Assembly (NCBI RefSeq): GCF_001613935.1
Contig: NZ_LQCI01000003.1
Location: 478,500 to 542,499, forward strand
Origin: Amycolatopsis regifaucium
GTDB taxonomy: Bacteria; Actinomycetota; Actinomycetes; Mycobacteriales; Pseudonocardiaceae
Length of the DNA stretch: 64,000 nucleotides
Direction: 5' to 3'
A program made the position numbers and the translations under genes. The notes beneath the pieces are model-generated. The model saw only the letters and a program-made list of their open reading frames with translations, was not told the DNA's origin and ran no database searches. Within the stretch, counting starts at the first letter, position 1. Each line of letters starts with the position of its first letter. Below are positions 17,884-27,023 of this stretch, piece after piece.

Positions 17884-17929
17884 GTCGTGAGGGGCGATTC
17901 GGGTCAGAACCCGAATCGCCACTCACGAC
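17884..17929. terminator. Strong hairpin between oppA and oppB
   Basis: A 21-base arm (17884-17904) pairs with 17909-17929 around a CAGA loop, with one G.A mismatch. There is no U-tract. Inside an operon such a stem would partly terminate transcription or protect the 3' end of oppA mRNA, giving the excess of binding protein over permease that importers need. Confidence 0.7.
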
Positions 17930-17977
17930 CCGCCGGTCCCACAGCTCCCACCACGCGATCTCCAGGACGGCACGCCC

Positions 17978-18904
17978 ATGTCCCAGTACATCCTCCGTCG
18001 CCTACTTCAACTGATCCCGGTCTTCTTCGGCACCACGTTCCTCATCTACGCCCTCGTGTGGGCGGTGCCCGGTGACCCGTTCGCGGGCAAATGCGGTCAG
18101 GTCGCCTGCCCGCCCGCCTACATCGAGATGATGACCGCGAAGTTCAACCTCGATGATTCGATCTTCGTCCAGTACTTCAAATACCTCGGCAACCTGTTCA
18201 CCGGTGACTGGGGTGAGACCTTCAACGGCGTCTCGGTCGGCGAGCTGATCGGGAACGCCTATCCGGTGACCGTCCGGCTCGCGCTCATCGCGGTGGCCAT
18301 CGAGGCGATCATCGGACTCGCCGCCGGCATCCTGACCGGGCTGCGCGGCAAGGGTTTCCTCGACAACCTCGTGCTGATGTCGACCACGTTCCTGATCTCG
18401 ATCCCGGTGTTCGTCACCGCGATCGTGCTCCAGATCATCCTGGGTTCGGAACTGGGCCTCATCGAGGCGAGCGTGTCCGAGGACGCGACAGTCGGCGAAC
18501 TCATCGTGCCCGGGATAGCGCTGGGCAGTCTCTCGATGGCCTACATCGCCCGGCTGACCCGGACGAGTATCGCCGAGAACCGGCACGCCGACTACGTCCG
18601 CACGGCCATCGCGAAAGGGCAGCCGCGCAGCCGCGTCGTCGGTGTCCACCTGCTGCGCAACTCGGTGATCCCGGTACTGACCTTCATCGGCACCGACATC
18701 GGCGCGCTCATGGGCGGGGCCATCGTCACCGAAGGCGTGTTCAACATCAACGGCATCGGCGGGCTCATCTTCCGCGGTATCCAGAACCGGGAGGGCGCCA
18801 CCGTCACCGGCGTCGTCGTCCTGCTGGTGATGGTCTACCTGCTGGTGAGTCTCACCGTCGACCTGCTCTATGCCGTTCTCGACCCGAGGATCCGTTATGA
18901 CTGA
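17978..18904 (+). CDS. oppB: Oligopeptide ABC transporter permease (OppB type)
   Basis: 308 residues with six membrane segments. The N-terminal YILRRLLQLIPVFFGTTFLI pattern and the EAA loop (RTAIAKGQPRSRVVGVHLLR near 208-227) are typical of DppB/OppB. A Cys-containing extracytoplasmic loop KCGQVACPP lies near residue 36. It forms the membrane pore with OppC. The 3' end overlaps the next start by eight bases. Confidence 0.94.
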   Translation: MSQYILRRLLQLIPVFFGTTFLIYALVWAVPGDPFAGKCGQVACPPAYIEMMTAKFNLDDSIFVQYFKYLGNLFTGDWGETFNGVSVGELIGNAYPVTVRLALIAVAIEAIIGLAAGILTGLRGKGFLDNLVLMSTTFLISIPVFVTAIVLQIILGSELGLIEASVSEDATVGELIVPGIALGSLSMAYIARLTRTSIAENRHADYVRTAIAKGQPRSRVVGVHLLRNSVIPVLTFIGTDIGALMGGAIVTEGVFNINGIGGLIFRGIQNREGATVTGVVVLLVMVYLLVSLTVDLLYAVLDPRIRYD

Positions 18905-19850
18905 CCCCAACGTGGCCGGTGGCGTGTCCTCTGTGGACGTCGCCGCCGCCGGCGTCGCCGACGACTCCGCACTGGCGTACAAGCCGCGCAGCCTCGGCGG
19001 TGACGCCTGGCGGATGCTGCGCCGCAAGCCGTCCTTCCTCATCTCCTCCGTCATCATCGTGCTGATCGTGCTGATCGCCATCGCGCCGGACCTGTTCAGT
19101 TCGCGTCCGGCCGGTTTCAGCGATCTGACGCACGCCAACGAAGGCCCGTCCGCGGACGCCTGGTTCGGCTACGACAACCAGGGCTACGACATCTACGCGC
19201 GGACCATCCACGGCGCGCGGGCGTCGTTGCTGGTGGGGGTCTTCGCGACGGTGCTGACGATCCTGATCGGTTCGCTCGTCGGGATCGTCGCCGGGTATTA
19301 CGGCCGTCTCGTCGACAGCCTGTTCTCCCGGGTCGGCGACATCTTCGCGGCGCTGCCGTTCGTGCTCGGCGCGATCGTCATCCTCACGACGTTCAACGCA
19401 CCCGGCACGAACCCCGGTGCGGTCACCATCATCGTGCAGGTGGTGTTCTCGATCGCGGCGCTGAGCTGGCCGGTGGCGATGCGCATCATGCGGTCGGCGA
19501 CGCTGGTGGCCAAGCAACTCGACTACGTCAAGGCCGCTCGCGGTCTCGGTGCGAGCACGCCACGCATCGTGCTCCGGCACCTGCTGCCCAACACCGTCGC
19601 GCCGGTGCTGGTCTACGGGACCATCGCGCTCGGTGCCTTCATCGGGGCGGAGGCGACGTTGGCTTACCTCGGCGTTGGCGTGCGGCCGCCGGTCGTTTCG
19701 TGGGGTGTGATGATCAGCGACGCGCGGGACTACTTCCGGGTCATCCCGCACATGTTGCTGTTCCCCGCCGGATTCGTGACCGTCACCGTGCTCGCGTTCG
19801 TCATGCTCGGTGACGGGATCCGCGACGCACTCGACCCGAAGGCCCGGTGA
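18897..19850 (+). CDS. oppC: Oligopeptide ABC transporter permease (OppC type)
   Basis: 317 residues. After a 40-residue cytosolic N-terminus (WRMLRRKPSFLISS typical of OppC/DppC) there are six membrane segments and the EAA motif KAARGLGASTPRIVLRHLLP near 216-235. ATG 18897 overlaps oppB by eight bases, so translation is coupled. Partner of OppB. Confidence 0.94.
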   Translation: MTDPNVAGGVSSVDVAAAGVADDSALAYKPRSLGGDAWRMLRRKPSFLISSVIIVLIVLIAIAPDLFSSRPAGFSDLTHANEGPSADAWFGYDNQGYDIYARTIHGARASLLVGVFATVLTILIGSLVGIVAGYYGRLVDSLFSRVGDIFAALPFVLGAIVILTTFNAPGTNPGAVTIIVQVVFSIAALSWPVAMRIMRSATLVAKQLDYVKAARGLGASTPRIVLRHLLPNTVAPVLVYGTIALGAFIGAEATLAYLGVGVRPPVVSWGVMISDARDYFRVIPHMLLFPAGFVTVTVLAFVMLGDGIRDALDPKAR

Positions 19851-20849
19851 GTGGTCGTGGACAACGAATTGCTGCTGGAAGTGGAAGACCTCCACGTCGA
19901 GTTCCGGACCTCGGACGGCGTCGCGACCGTGCTCAACGGCGTCGACTACTCCGTGCACGCCGGGGAAACCCTTGCCGTGCTGGGAGAATCCGGTTCGGGC
20001 AAGAGCGTGACCGCGCAGACGGTGATGGGAATCCTCGACAGCCCGCCCGCCGTCGTCACCGGCGGCGCCGTCCGGTACCGCGGCGAGGATCTGCTCACCG
20101 CCACCGAAGAACGGCGGCGTGAGGTGCGGGGCGCGGGGATCGCGATGATCTTCCAGGACGCGCTTTCCGCGCTGAACCCGGTCTTCACCGTCGGATTCCA
20201 GATCGAGGAGCAGTTGCGCGTCCGGCTTGGGATGTCCAAAAAGGACGCTCGCAAGCGGGCGATCGAACTGCTCGACATCGTGCGCATCCCGGCCGCCGCG
20301 CGCCGGGTCCGCGAGTACCCGCACCAGTTCTCCGGTGGGATGCGGCAGCGCGCGATGATCGCCATGTCGCTGGCGCTCGACCCGGATCTGCTGATCGCGG
20401 ACGAGCCGACGACCGCGCTGGACGTCACCGTGCAGGCCCAGATCATGGACCTGCTGGCGGAGATCCAGGCCGAGCGGCGGATGGGGCTGATCCTCATCAC
20501 CCACGACCTGGCGGTGGTCGCCGAGGTCGCCGACCGGATCGCGGTGATGTACGCGGGCCGGATCGTCGAACAGGCCGACGTCACCGAGTTGTTCCGCTCG
20601 CCGGGGCATCCCTACACCGAGGCACTGATGGCCTCTCTGCCACGGCTGGACCTCAAAGGACAGACGCTGAAGACCATCACGGGTCTGCCGCCGAGTCTTC
20701 TGCACGTCCCGCCGGGTTGCCCGTTCCATCCGCGTTGCCCCCGGGCGGTGGACCGGTGCGAGACCGAACGGCCCGCGCTGCACAGTCTCGGGTTCGGCAG
20801 GGTCAGCGCCTGTCACTTCGCCGAAGAGGTGGTGAGTGAGCGTGTCTGA
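19851..20849 (+). CDS. oppD: Oligopeptide ABC transporter ATPase (OppD type)
   Basis: 332 residues. Walker A GESGSGKS near 46-53, signature FSGGMRQRAMIAM near 160-172, Walker B LLIADEPTTALD near 181-192. The C-terminal oligopeptide/dipeptide extension carries CPFHPRCPRAVDRCETERP, the four-cysteine cluster that ligates an Fe-S cluster or metal in this family. GTG 19851 directly follows the oppC stop; GTG 19857 is an alternative. Confidence 0.93.
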   Translation: MVVDNELLLEVEDLHVEFRTSDGVATVLNGVDYSVHAGETLAVLGESGSGKSVTAQTVMGILDSPPAVVTGGAVRYRGEDLLTATEERRREVRGAGIAMIFQDALSALNPVFTVGFQIEEQLRVRLGMSKKDARKRAIELLDIVRIPAAARRVREYPHQFSGGMRQRAMIAMSLALDPDLLIADEPTTALDVTVQAQIMDLLAEIQAERRMGLILITHDLAVVAEVADRIAVMYAGRIVEQADVTELFRSPGHPYTEALMASLPRLDLKGQTLKTITGLPPSLLHVPPGCPFHPRCPRAVDRCETERPALHSLGFGRVSACHFAEEVVSERV

Positions 20850-21846
20850 GCCCATTTTGCGGGTCGAGAACCTGGTGAAGTACTTCCCGGTGCGAGCGGG
20901 GATCCTCGTCAAACGCACGATCGGTCAGGTGAAGGCTGTCGACGGGGTCTCGTTCGACCTCATGCCCGGTGAGACCCTCGGTGTGGTGGGGGAATCCGGT
21001 TGTGGCAAGTCCACGTTGGCCCAGGTGTTGATGCGGCTGGAAGAGCCCACGGGCGGAATCGCGACCTTCGAAGGCCGTGACATCTTCGCGTTGCGGGGCG
21101 CCGAGCTCAGGAAAATGCGGCGTGAGATCCAGATCGTGTTGCAGGATCCGTACACGTCGCTGAACCCGAGGATGACGGTCGGTGACATCGTCGGTGAGCC
21201 CTTCGAGATCCACACCGACGTGGCCCCGAAGGGCTCACGGGCGGCGAAGGTGCGGGACCTGCTCGACGTCGTCGGCCTGAACCCCGAGCACATCAACCGC
21301 TATCCGCACCAGTTCTCCGGTGGGCAGCGGCAGCGCATCGGGATCGCGCGGGCCCTGGCGTTGCGGCCGAAGGTCATCATCTGCGACGAACCGGTGTCCG
21401 CGCTGGACGTCTCCATCCAGGCGCAGGTGATGAACCTGCTCGGTGAACTGCAGAACGAATTCGGCCTTTCCTATGTGTTCATCGCACATGATTTGTCCGT
21501 TGTCCGTCACCTTTCCACGCGGGTCGCGGTGATGTATCTCGGCAAGATCGTGGAAATGGGGACGGAAGAGGAGATCTACGAGCATCCCTCGCACCCCTAC
21601 ACGCAGGCGCTGCTGTCCGCGGTGCCGGTCGCCGACCCGGCGTTGCGGGGGCAGCGGCAGGTGATTCGCCTGGAAGGCGACGTGCCGAGCCCGCTGGATC
21701 CGCCGTCGGGCTGCCGGTTCCGTACCCGGTGCTGGAAGGCGCAGGACATTTGCGCCGACCAGGAACCCGAATTGATCACCCGGACCGGTGGACATTTGTC
21801 GGCCTGTCATTTCGCGGAGGAAAAAACCGTCGTGCCCGGACTTTAG
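20836..21846 (+). CDS. oppF: Oligopeptide ABC transporter ATPase (OppF type)
   Basis: 336 residues. Walker A GESGCGKS near 54-61, signature FSGGQRQRIGIARALAL near 156, Walker B IICDEPVSALD near 179. The C-terminal extension ends with the family CRFRTRCWKAQDIC cysteine cluster. GTG 20836 overlaps oppD by 14 bases; GTG 20842 is possible. It completes a five-gene OppABCDF importer. Confidence 0.93.
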   Translation: MSVSEPILRVENLVKYFPVRAGILVKRTIGQVKAVDGVSFDLMPGETLGVVGESGCGKSTLAQVLMRLEEPTGGIATFEGRDIFALRGAELRKMRREIQIVLQDPYTSLNPRMTVGDIVGEPFEIHTDVAPKGSRAAKVRDLLDVVGLNPEHINRYPHQFSGGQRQRIGIARALALRPKVIICDEPVSALDVSIQAQVMNLLGELQNEFGLSYVFIAHDLSVVRHLSTRVAVMYLGKIVEMGTEEEIYEHPSHPYTQALLSAVPVADPALRGQRQVIRLEGDVPSPLDPPSGCRFRTRCWKAQDICADQEPELITRTGGHLSACHFAEEKTVVPGL

Positions 21847-21916
21847 TAGGGACTTCGTTGAAGCCCGACGGTCAGTGACGTAGTTTGCACGAATCGTTTT
21901 CTTCAGGAGGCATGAA

Positions 21917-23638
21917 GTGAAAAGATCTAGATCTCTCATCATCGCCTTGGCGGTACCGTTGTCCGGCGCGATCGTCGCGGCGCCGATGGCGTCCGCGCAG
22001 CCACAGCTTTCCGGCGCGCCGACGGAATTCTCCGTTCTGGCCCGCGAGGGGCAGAGCGTCGCTTCGGTGGAGCGCGCGATCCGTGCCGCCGGAGGCACCG
22101 TCGTGACCAGCAACGTCGCGGTCGGCCTGATCACCGCGACCGCGCCCGCCAACGGTTTCGCCGAGCGGGTCTCCGCCGACCGGTCGGTTTTCGGTGCGGC
22201 CAAAGCGAAGCCGATCGGCTCCGCGCCGAAGAGCAACAAGGCGAAGGTCAAGCCGAACGTCGTCGAGAAGGAAAGCCACGGGTCGGCTTCGAAGCCGAAG
22301 GCGGCTTCGGCCCAGTCCGCCGGGCTCGACCCGCTCGACAGTCAGCTCTGGGGCCTCAAGTCCGTCCGTTCGGACCTTTCGCGCACCGTGCAGCCGGGCG
22401 ACAAGCGCGTGAAGGTCGGCATCATCGACACCGGTGTCGACGCGAGTCACCCGGACATCGCCCCCAACTTCGACCGGGCGTTGTCGCAGAACTTCACCAA
22501 GGACATCGTCGCGGACGTGAAGGGTGAACCCGTCGACGGACCGTGCGAGTACCGCGGCTGTGTCGACCCCGCCGACGTCGACGACAACGGGCACGGCACG
22601 CACGTCGCCGGCACCATCGGCGCCGCCGCGAACGGTTTCGGCGTCTCGGGCGTCGCGCCGAACGTGACGCTGGTGAACCTCCGCGCCGGCCAGGACTCGG
22701 GCTTCTTCTTCCTGCAGCCGACCGTGGACGCGATCACCTACGCCGGTGACGCCGGTGTGGACGTCGTCAACATGAGCTTCTACACGGACCCTTGGCTCTA
22801 CAACTGCACCTCCAACCCGGCGGACTCGGCCGCGGAGCAGGCGGAACAGCGGACCGTCATCGAGGCGACGACCCGTGCGCTGAACTACGCGCACCGCAAG
22901 GGCGTCACCCAGGTCGTCTCGCTGGGCAACCAGCACACTGACCTCGGCGCCCCGCAGCCGGACGCTTCGAGCCCGGACTACCCGTCGAACAGCACGCACC
23001 CGCGGCAGATCGACAACGCGAGCTGCCTCTCGCTGCCCGTCGAGGGCCCGCACACGATCGGCGTCTCGTCCTTCGGTCCTTCGCAGGCGAAGGCGGACTA
23101 CTCGAACTACGGCCTCGAGCAGATCTCTGTCTCCGCGCCCGGCGGATACTTCCGTGACGGCTTCGGCACCCCGTGGTTCCGCGCCATCGAGAACCAGATC
23201 CTCTCGACCTACCCGCGCAACGTCGGCGTCGCGGAAGGCAAAATCGACGCCGCCGGGAACATCACGCCCGACGGTCTCGACGACGGCGTCCAGAAGGCGA
23301 CCACCGCCGACGGCCGCGTCGGCTACTACCAGTGGCTACAGGGAACGTCGATGGCGTCGCCGCACGCGACCGGTGTCGCCGCGCTCATCGTTTCGCAGTA
23401 CGGCAAGGGCTCGCGCGACTTCGGCATGAACCCGGACGCGGTGCAGCGGGTGCTCGAGGGCACGGCCTCCGACATCGCGTGCCCGGTGCCGCGGACCGTC
23501 GACTACCTGGACGAAGGCCGGGACGCGTCGTACACCGCAACCTGCGTCGGTGACGCTTCGTTCAACGGCTTCTACGGTCATGGTGCCGTTGACGCCTGGT
23601 CGGCCGTTACGCGGGGCTCACAGTTCCTGCGAGGCTGA
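21917..23638 (+). CDS. Secreted S8 family serine peptidase (subtilase)
   Basis: 573 residues. The Sec signal peptide spans 1-32 with a probable ASA cleavage site, followed by a propeptide region to about 140. The catalytic triad is visible: Asp in IIDTGVDASHPD (near 172), His in NGHGTHVAGT (near 228), Ser in GTSMASPHATG (near 478). AGGAGG six bases before GTG 21917 fixes the start. It degrades extracellular protein, and the peptide importer just upstream could take up its products (inference). Confidence 0.94.
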   Translation: MKRSRSLIIALAVPLSGAIVAAPMASAQPQLSGAPTEFSVLAREGQSVASVERAIRAAGGTVVTSNVAVGLITATAPANGFAERVSADRSVFGAAKAKPIGSAPKSNKAKVKPNVVEKESHGSASKPKAASAQSAGLDPLDSQLWGLKSVRSDLSRTVQPGDKRVKVGIIDTGVDASHPDIAPNFDRALSQNFTKDIVADVKGEPVDGPCEYRGCVDPADVDDNGHGTHVAGTIGAAANGFGVSGVAPNVTLVNLRAGQDSGFFFLQPTVDAITYAGDAGVDVVNMSFYTDPWLYNCTSNPADSAAEQAEQRTVIEATTRALNYAHRKGVTQVVSLGNQHTDLGAPQPDASSPDYPSNSTHPRQIDNASCLSLPVEGPHTIGVSSFGPSQAKADYSNYGLEQISVSAPGGYFRDGFGTPWFRAIENQILSTYPRNVGVAEGKIDAAGNITPDGLDDGVQKATTADGRVGYYQWLQGTSMASPHATGVAALIVSQYGKGSRDFGMNPDAVQRVLEGTASDIACPVPRTVDYLDEGRDASYTATCVGDASFNGFYGHGAVDAWSAVTRGSQFLRG

Positions 23639-23655
23639 CTCTTCTGCCGAGAAGT

Positions 23656-23708
23656 GCTATGAAAGGTCCTTTCCTTGCAAATTTTGCAAGGAAAGGACCT
23701 TTCATAGC
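23656..23708. repeat. 53-base perfect palindrome, copy 1
   Basis: Perfect 26-base arms around a single T at 23682. The arms contain the self-palindromic unit GAAAGGTCCTTTC and TTGCAA. The same palindrome recurs at 24736-24794 with centre A. It lies between the convergent subtilase and AbiEi-like genes and may act as a bidirectional terminator. Confidence 0.9.
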
Positions 23709-23724
23709 GTTACGGGCTGGAGTG

Positions 23725-24693
23725 TCAGGCGGCCCGATCGGTGCGGACCACGGAGACGGCCGGTCTCGGACGTCGTGCTGCCGCTTCGGCTGCGGCCCGG
23801 AGTTCTGCAATGACCTTGTCAGGCTCATCGCGAATCCGGGACGGCAACGTCTGCACGACGACGATTCCGGCTGCCGCGTAACGATTGTTACGGTGGAGGG
23901 TCTTGCGGTAGGCATCCCTTCCGAAGTGGAAGGCATACGAATCGATTTCCCATGCCAAGGCGAGTTCGTCGCACCAGGAATCGGGCTTGCCGACGTAATT
24001 TCCGGAAGCGTCGAGGATCCTTACGTTCCGTTCGGCCGGTGGCAGCCCCGCCCTCTTCCAGATCGCCAGTGCGGCGGCCTCGGGAACCGACTTGACCTCG
24101 GCCGCGAGCTCTCGAAGTACGGCGCGAGGAAGTGCGGTTCCCCGCCTGCTGCCGGATTCGAGTTCGGCGCTCAGTTCATCGACCGTGCACAGGCCTGCCT
24201 CGACGGTTTCGATCAGCAAGGCACGTACGGGGTCGAGGTCACGGATGCGCCGTACGCCGTCCAAGACGGCTCGAGCCGGAGTGGCCAGCGGAACCCCTTC
24301 GACTATGCGATGGTCCGGCATGACGATCGTTCTTTCGAAGATCGCGAACTTGACGCTTCGCACTTTGCGCTGTTGGGGAATGAGCACGTGGACGGTTCCG
24401 TGCGGCCCGGCTTGCCGTAGCCCGTATCGGCGCGCGGCCTCGAAGCCGCTAACGACCCCACGGCCGCCGGTGAGCATCAAGGAGGCTTCGACTCGTTGTC
24501 GCGCGGTCGGTTGTTCCTTCGAGAGCAGGACGATGCCTGGCAGTAGATGAGTCCACCTTCCACCAGGCTGGCATCTTCGGTACGCCGTGCTTTGTGTGAC
24601 CCCTAATTTCTCTAAGGACGCCACCCGGATGACGCCATGCCTGCTGTGTTGTCGTAGGTACGAGTCCGTAAGCGGAGTTTTGGATAGATACAT
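23725..24693 (-). CDS. AbiEi-like HTH plus Vsr/DUF559-like nuclease domain protein
   Basis: 322 residues. The N-terminus (about 12-55, with RWTHLLPGI) matches the AbiEi-type antitoxin winged-helix seen in many actinobacterial orphan proteins. The C-terminal 110 residues have the DUF559/very-short-patch-repair-like pattern: KPDSWCDELALAWEIDSY, with acidic residues D and E x D, then a conserved His and RNNRYAAAGIVVVQTLP. That suggests a PD-(D/E)XK-type fold, though nuclease activity is not established. No partner toxin gene is adjacent. The gene is bracketed by two copies of the same palindrome. Confidence 0.8.
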   Translation of the reverse strand: MYLSKTPLTDSYLRQHSRHGVIRVASLEKLGVTQSTAYRRCQPGGRWTHLLPGIVLLSKEQPTARQRVEASLMLTGGRGVVSGFEAARRYGLRQAGPHGTVHVLIPQQRKVRSVKFAIFERTIVMPDHRIVEGVPLATPARAVLDGVRRIRDLDPVRALLIETVEAGLCTVDELSAELESGSRRGTALPRAVLRELAAEVKSVPEAAALAIWKRAGLPPAERNVRILDASGNYVGKPDSWCDELALAWEIDSYAFHFGRDAYRKTLHRNNRYAAAGIVVVQTLPSRIRDEPDKVIAELRAAAEAAARRPRPAVSVVRTDRAA

Positions 24694-24735
24694 GCCGATA
24701 TGGTCAGGGACGGGTCCGACAGAACTTGGTACCTG

Positions 24736-24794
24736 AGTGCTATGAAAGGTCCTTTCCTTGCAAAATTTGCAAGGAAAGGACCTTTCATAGCACT
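24736..24794. repeat. 59-base perfect palindrome, copy 2
   Basis: Perfect 29-base arms around a single A at 24765. The inner 53 bases are identical to the copy at 23656-23708 except the centre base. It lies between the AbiEi-like gene's start and the S10 peptidase's stop, so it follows the peptidase gene on its transcript and precedes the AbiEi-like gene. Confidence 0.9.
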
Positions 24795-24817
24795 TGCCGG
24801 TCTGGGCACAGGCTCCC

Positions 24818-26314
24818 CTACTGTCCCGAAGCGCTCTTCACGAACTTCGCCAGGTCCTTTGACTGCCGCACCCGAGACTCCTCGTGCACGTACATCATGT
24901 GCCCCGCCGGATAGTACGCCGTGTCGATGTTCTCCCGCAGCTCCTCGGGAATCTGCAGGCGCGCCAACACGTGCTCCGAAGCGAAGTAAGGCGTAGCGCC
25001 ATCATAGTGACCGAAAGCGACATGGACGCGAAGATGCGGATTCGCCCGCATGGCGGAGGCGAGAGAGTCCACAGAGGACACCGAACGGCCCTCGAAGTCG
25101 GAGTACGACCAGGCCTTGAAGACGTCCATCGACAAGACCTCGTACGGAAGGTCGTTCTCGTAACCAAGCTCGGCGCGCACGTAGTGGTTGAGGCCGCTCG
25201 CGTAGGCGCCGATGATCCGTGAGATCGACGGGTCGTCGCTCATGTGCTCGCGCCCGCCGTCGGGTTCCCAGGTGGTGAACCGGCCATCCATCCGCCCGAC
25301 GGTGAGACCCTTGTCCCGCAGCAGTTCCGTGAAAAACCGGACGTGTTCGATCCGCAGGTTCACCCGGTCCACATAGGACTCGCTGAGACCGGTGAGCGAA
25401 GCCAGTGTCGCCACCGCTTCGGCGCGGTCCTGTGTGGACAGACGGGCGCCGCGCGCGAGTGCCCAGGGGAGTTCCTTGGCCGCGAAATCCTCGGCGTCCG
25501 CGAGGACGTCGTCGAGCGGGCGTTCGCCGTGGAGACCATGGTAGTGCGCGATCGCCGCGTATGTCGGCACGTAGAGCGTGTACGGCAGGTCGTTGCCTTC
25601 GGTGAACCGCAGAGTGCCCAGGTCGAGCACGGAGGAGATCAGGAGCAGCCCGTTGAGGTACATCCCGTGACGTTCCTGCAGATGGGCCGCCAGGCCTGCC
25701 GCCCGGAGCGTGCCGTACGACTCGCCCGCCAGGAACTTCGGCGAGAGCCAGCGCTGTTTGCGCGAGACCCACAGTCGGATGATCTCGCCGATGGACTCGA
25801 TGTCGGCGGTGTAACCGTGGTACTCCTTGGCCTTTTCGCCGTCCACGGCGCGCGAGTAGCCGGTCGACACCGGGTCGATGAACACCAGGTCACTGTGCGC
25901 GAGCAAAGTTTCCTGGTTGTCGGTCAGGCCGTAGGGCGGCGCGACCGGGTCGTCGACGTCGCCGGACAGCACGCGCCGCGGGCCGAGCAGGCCCATGTGC
26001 AGCCAGATGCTCGCCGAACCCGGGCCGCCGTTGAACGCGAACGTGACCGGGCGAGTGCCGGGCTCCGCGTCGTCGAGGGTGTAAGCGGTCAGGAACACCT
26101 CGGCCTTGGCCTTGTGGCCTTCGGACTTGCCGTCGGTGATGACCTCCTTCCTCAGCACGATCCGCCCGGTCTGGGCCGTGTACGCGAGCTTCCGCCGTTT
26201 GAGCGTCAGCGTGTGCTTCGTGGTGACCAGGTCGTCGATCGGCTCGACCTTGGTGTCCGCCGACGGGGTGTCCTTCTCGTCGGCGGCCTTCTCATCGGGA
26301 TTGGTGTCCGGCAT
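24818..26314 (-). CDS. Peptidase S10 (serine carboxypeptidase-like) protein
   Basis: 498 residues. The S10 oxyanion motif FNGGPGSASIW (near 93-103), the nucleophile in LAGESYGTLRAAG (Ser near 198), the Asp in GHYDGATPYF and the His in AGHMMYVHEE form the alpha/beta-hydrolase triad. There is no signal peptide: the first 35 residues are acidic and Lys-rich, so a cytosolic location is likely, as in other bacterial S10 proteins. ATG 26314. It is divergent from the endonuclease V gene, only 28 bases away. Confidence 0.92.
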   Translation of the reverse strand: MPDTNPDEKAADEKDTPSADTKVEPIDDLVTTKHTLTLKRRKLAYTAQTGRIVLRKEVITDGKSEGHKAKAEVFLTAYTLDDAEPGTRPVTFAFNGGPGSASIWLHMGLLGPRRVLSGDVDDPVAPPYGLTDNQETLLAHSDLVFIDPVSTGYSRAVDGEKAKEYHGYTADIESIGEIIRLWVSRKQRWLSPKFLAGESYGTLRAAGLAAHLQERHGMYLNGLLLISSVLDLGTLRFTEGNDLPYTLYVPTYAAIAHYHGLHGERPLDDVLADAEDFAAKELPWALARGARLSTQDRAEAVATLASLTGLSESYVDRVNLRIEHVRFFTELLRDKGLTVGRMDGRFTTWEPDGGREHMSDDPSISRIIGAYASGLNHYVRAELGYENDLPYEVLSMDVFKAWSYSDFEGRSVSSVDSLASAMRANPHLRVHVAFGHYDGATPYFASEHVLARLQIPEELRENIDTAYYPAGHMMYVHEESRVRQSKDLAKFVKSASGQ

Positions 26315-26342
26315 GGTCCCAACTTACTGGCAGTCTGTACGA

Positions 26343-27023
26343 GTGGACATCGTCACGGCGCATGATCGCCCGAACACCGTCGCCGAAGCGATCGAAATCC
26401 AGGAAACCCTGCGTGGCCTGGTCGATCGCGGGGATCGTTGTCCACAAGAGATCGTCACGGTCACCGGTCTGGACGTCGCCTACGACGAGGAGAGAGGCCT
26501 GATCGCGGCCGCCGCGGTCACTCTCGAGGCCTCCGGATTCCGCGTCGTGGAAAAGCGAACCGTCGTTTCCGGGATCTCGTTCCCGTACGAACCCGGCCTT
26601 TTCGCCTTCCGGGAGCTGCCGCCACTGCTCGACGCCCTCCGCGCGCTCGAACACACTCCCGATCTCCTGGTCTGCGACGGCCACGGGTTGGCTCACCCAC
26701 GCCGCTTCGGACTGGCGTGCCATGTGGGCGTTGTGACCGGCTTGCCTGCCATCGGGGTCGGCAAGACCAGGTTCATCGGCGAACACGACGAGCCGGGCCG
26801 GGAGCGCGGCGCCCGGACACCGCTGGTGGACGACGGCGAGGTCGTCGGCGCCGTCGTGCGTACCCAAGACGGCGTGAAGCCCGTTTACGTCTCCGTCGGG
26901 CACAAGATCTCGCTGGACAACGCGTGCCGCCAGGTCCTGCGGCTGTGCCCGGCGTTCCGGCAGCCCGAGACGACCCGTCTCGCCGACCGCCTCTGCCGTG
27001 ACGCCTTGAAGGAGTCGCTATGA
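26343..27023 (+). CDS. nfi: Endonuclease V (deoxyinosine 3' endonuclease)
   Basis: 226 residues from GTG 26343. Family motifs are TGLDVAYDEE (metal Asp near 42), PYEPGLFAFRELP near 82-94, CDGHGLAHPRRFGLACHVG (second Asp near 112), and GVGKTRFIG near 138. It nicks DNA next to deoxyinosine to start repair of deaminated adenine. The last four bases overlap the start of a uracil-DNA glycosylase gene (ATGA), so the two repair enzymes are co-translated. Confidence 0.94.
   Translation: MDIVTAHDRPNTVAEAIEIQETLRGLVDRGDRCPQEIVTVTGLDVAYDEERGLIAAAAVTLEASGFRVVEKRTVVSGISFPYEPGLFAFRELPPLLDALRALEHTPDLLVCDGHGLAHPRRFGLACHVGVVTGLPAIGVGKTRFIGEHDEPGRERGARTPLVDDGEVVGAVVRTQDGVKPVYVSVGHKISLDNACRQVLRLCPAFRQPETTRLADRLCRDALKESL

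Noticed and set aside
23656..24794. The AbiEi-like gene as half of an AbiE toxin-antitoxin pair
   Set aside because: No nucleotidyltransferase toxin (AbiEii) gene is adjacent on either side.
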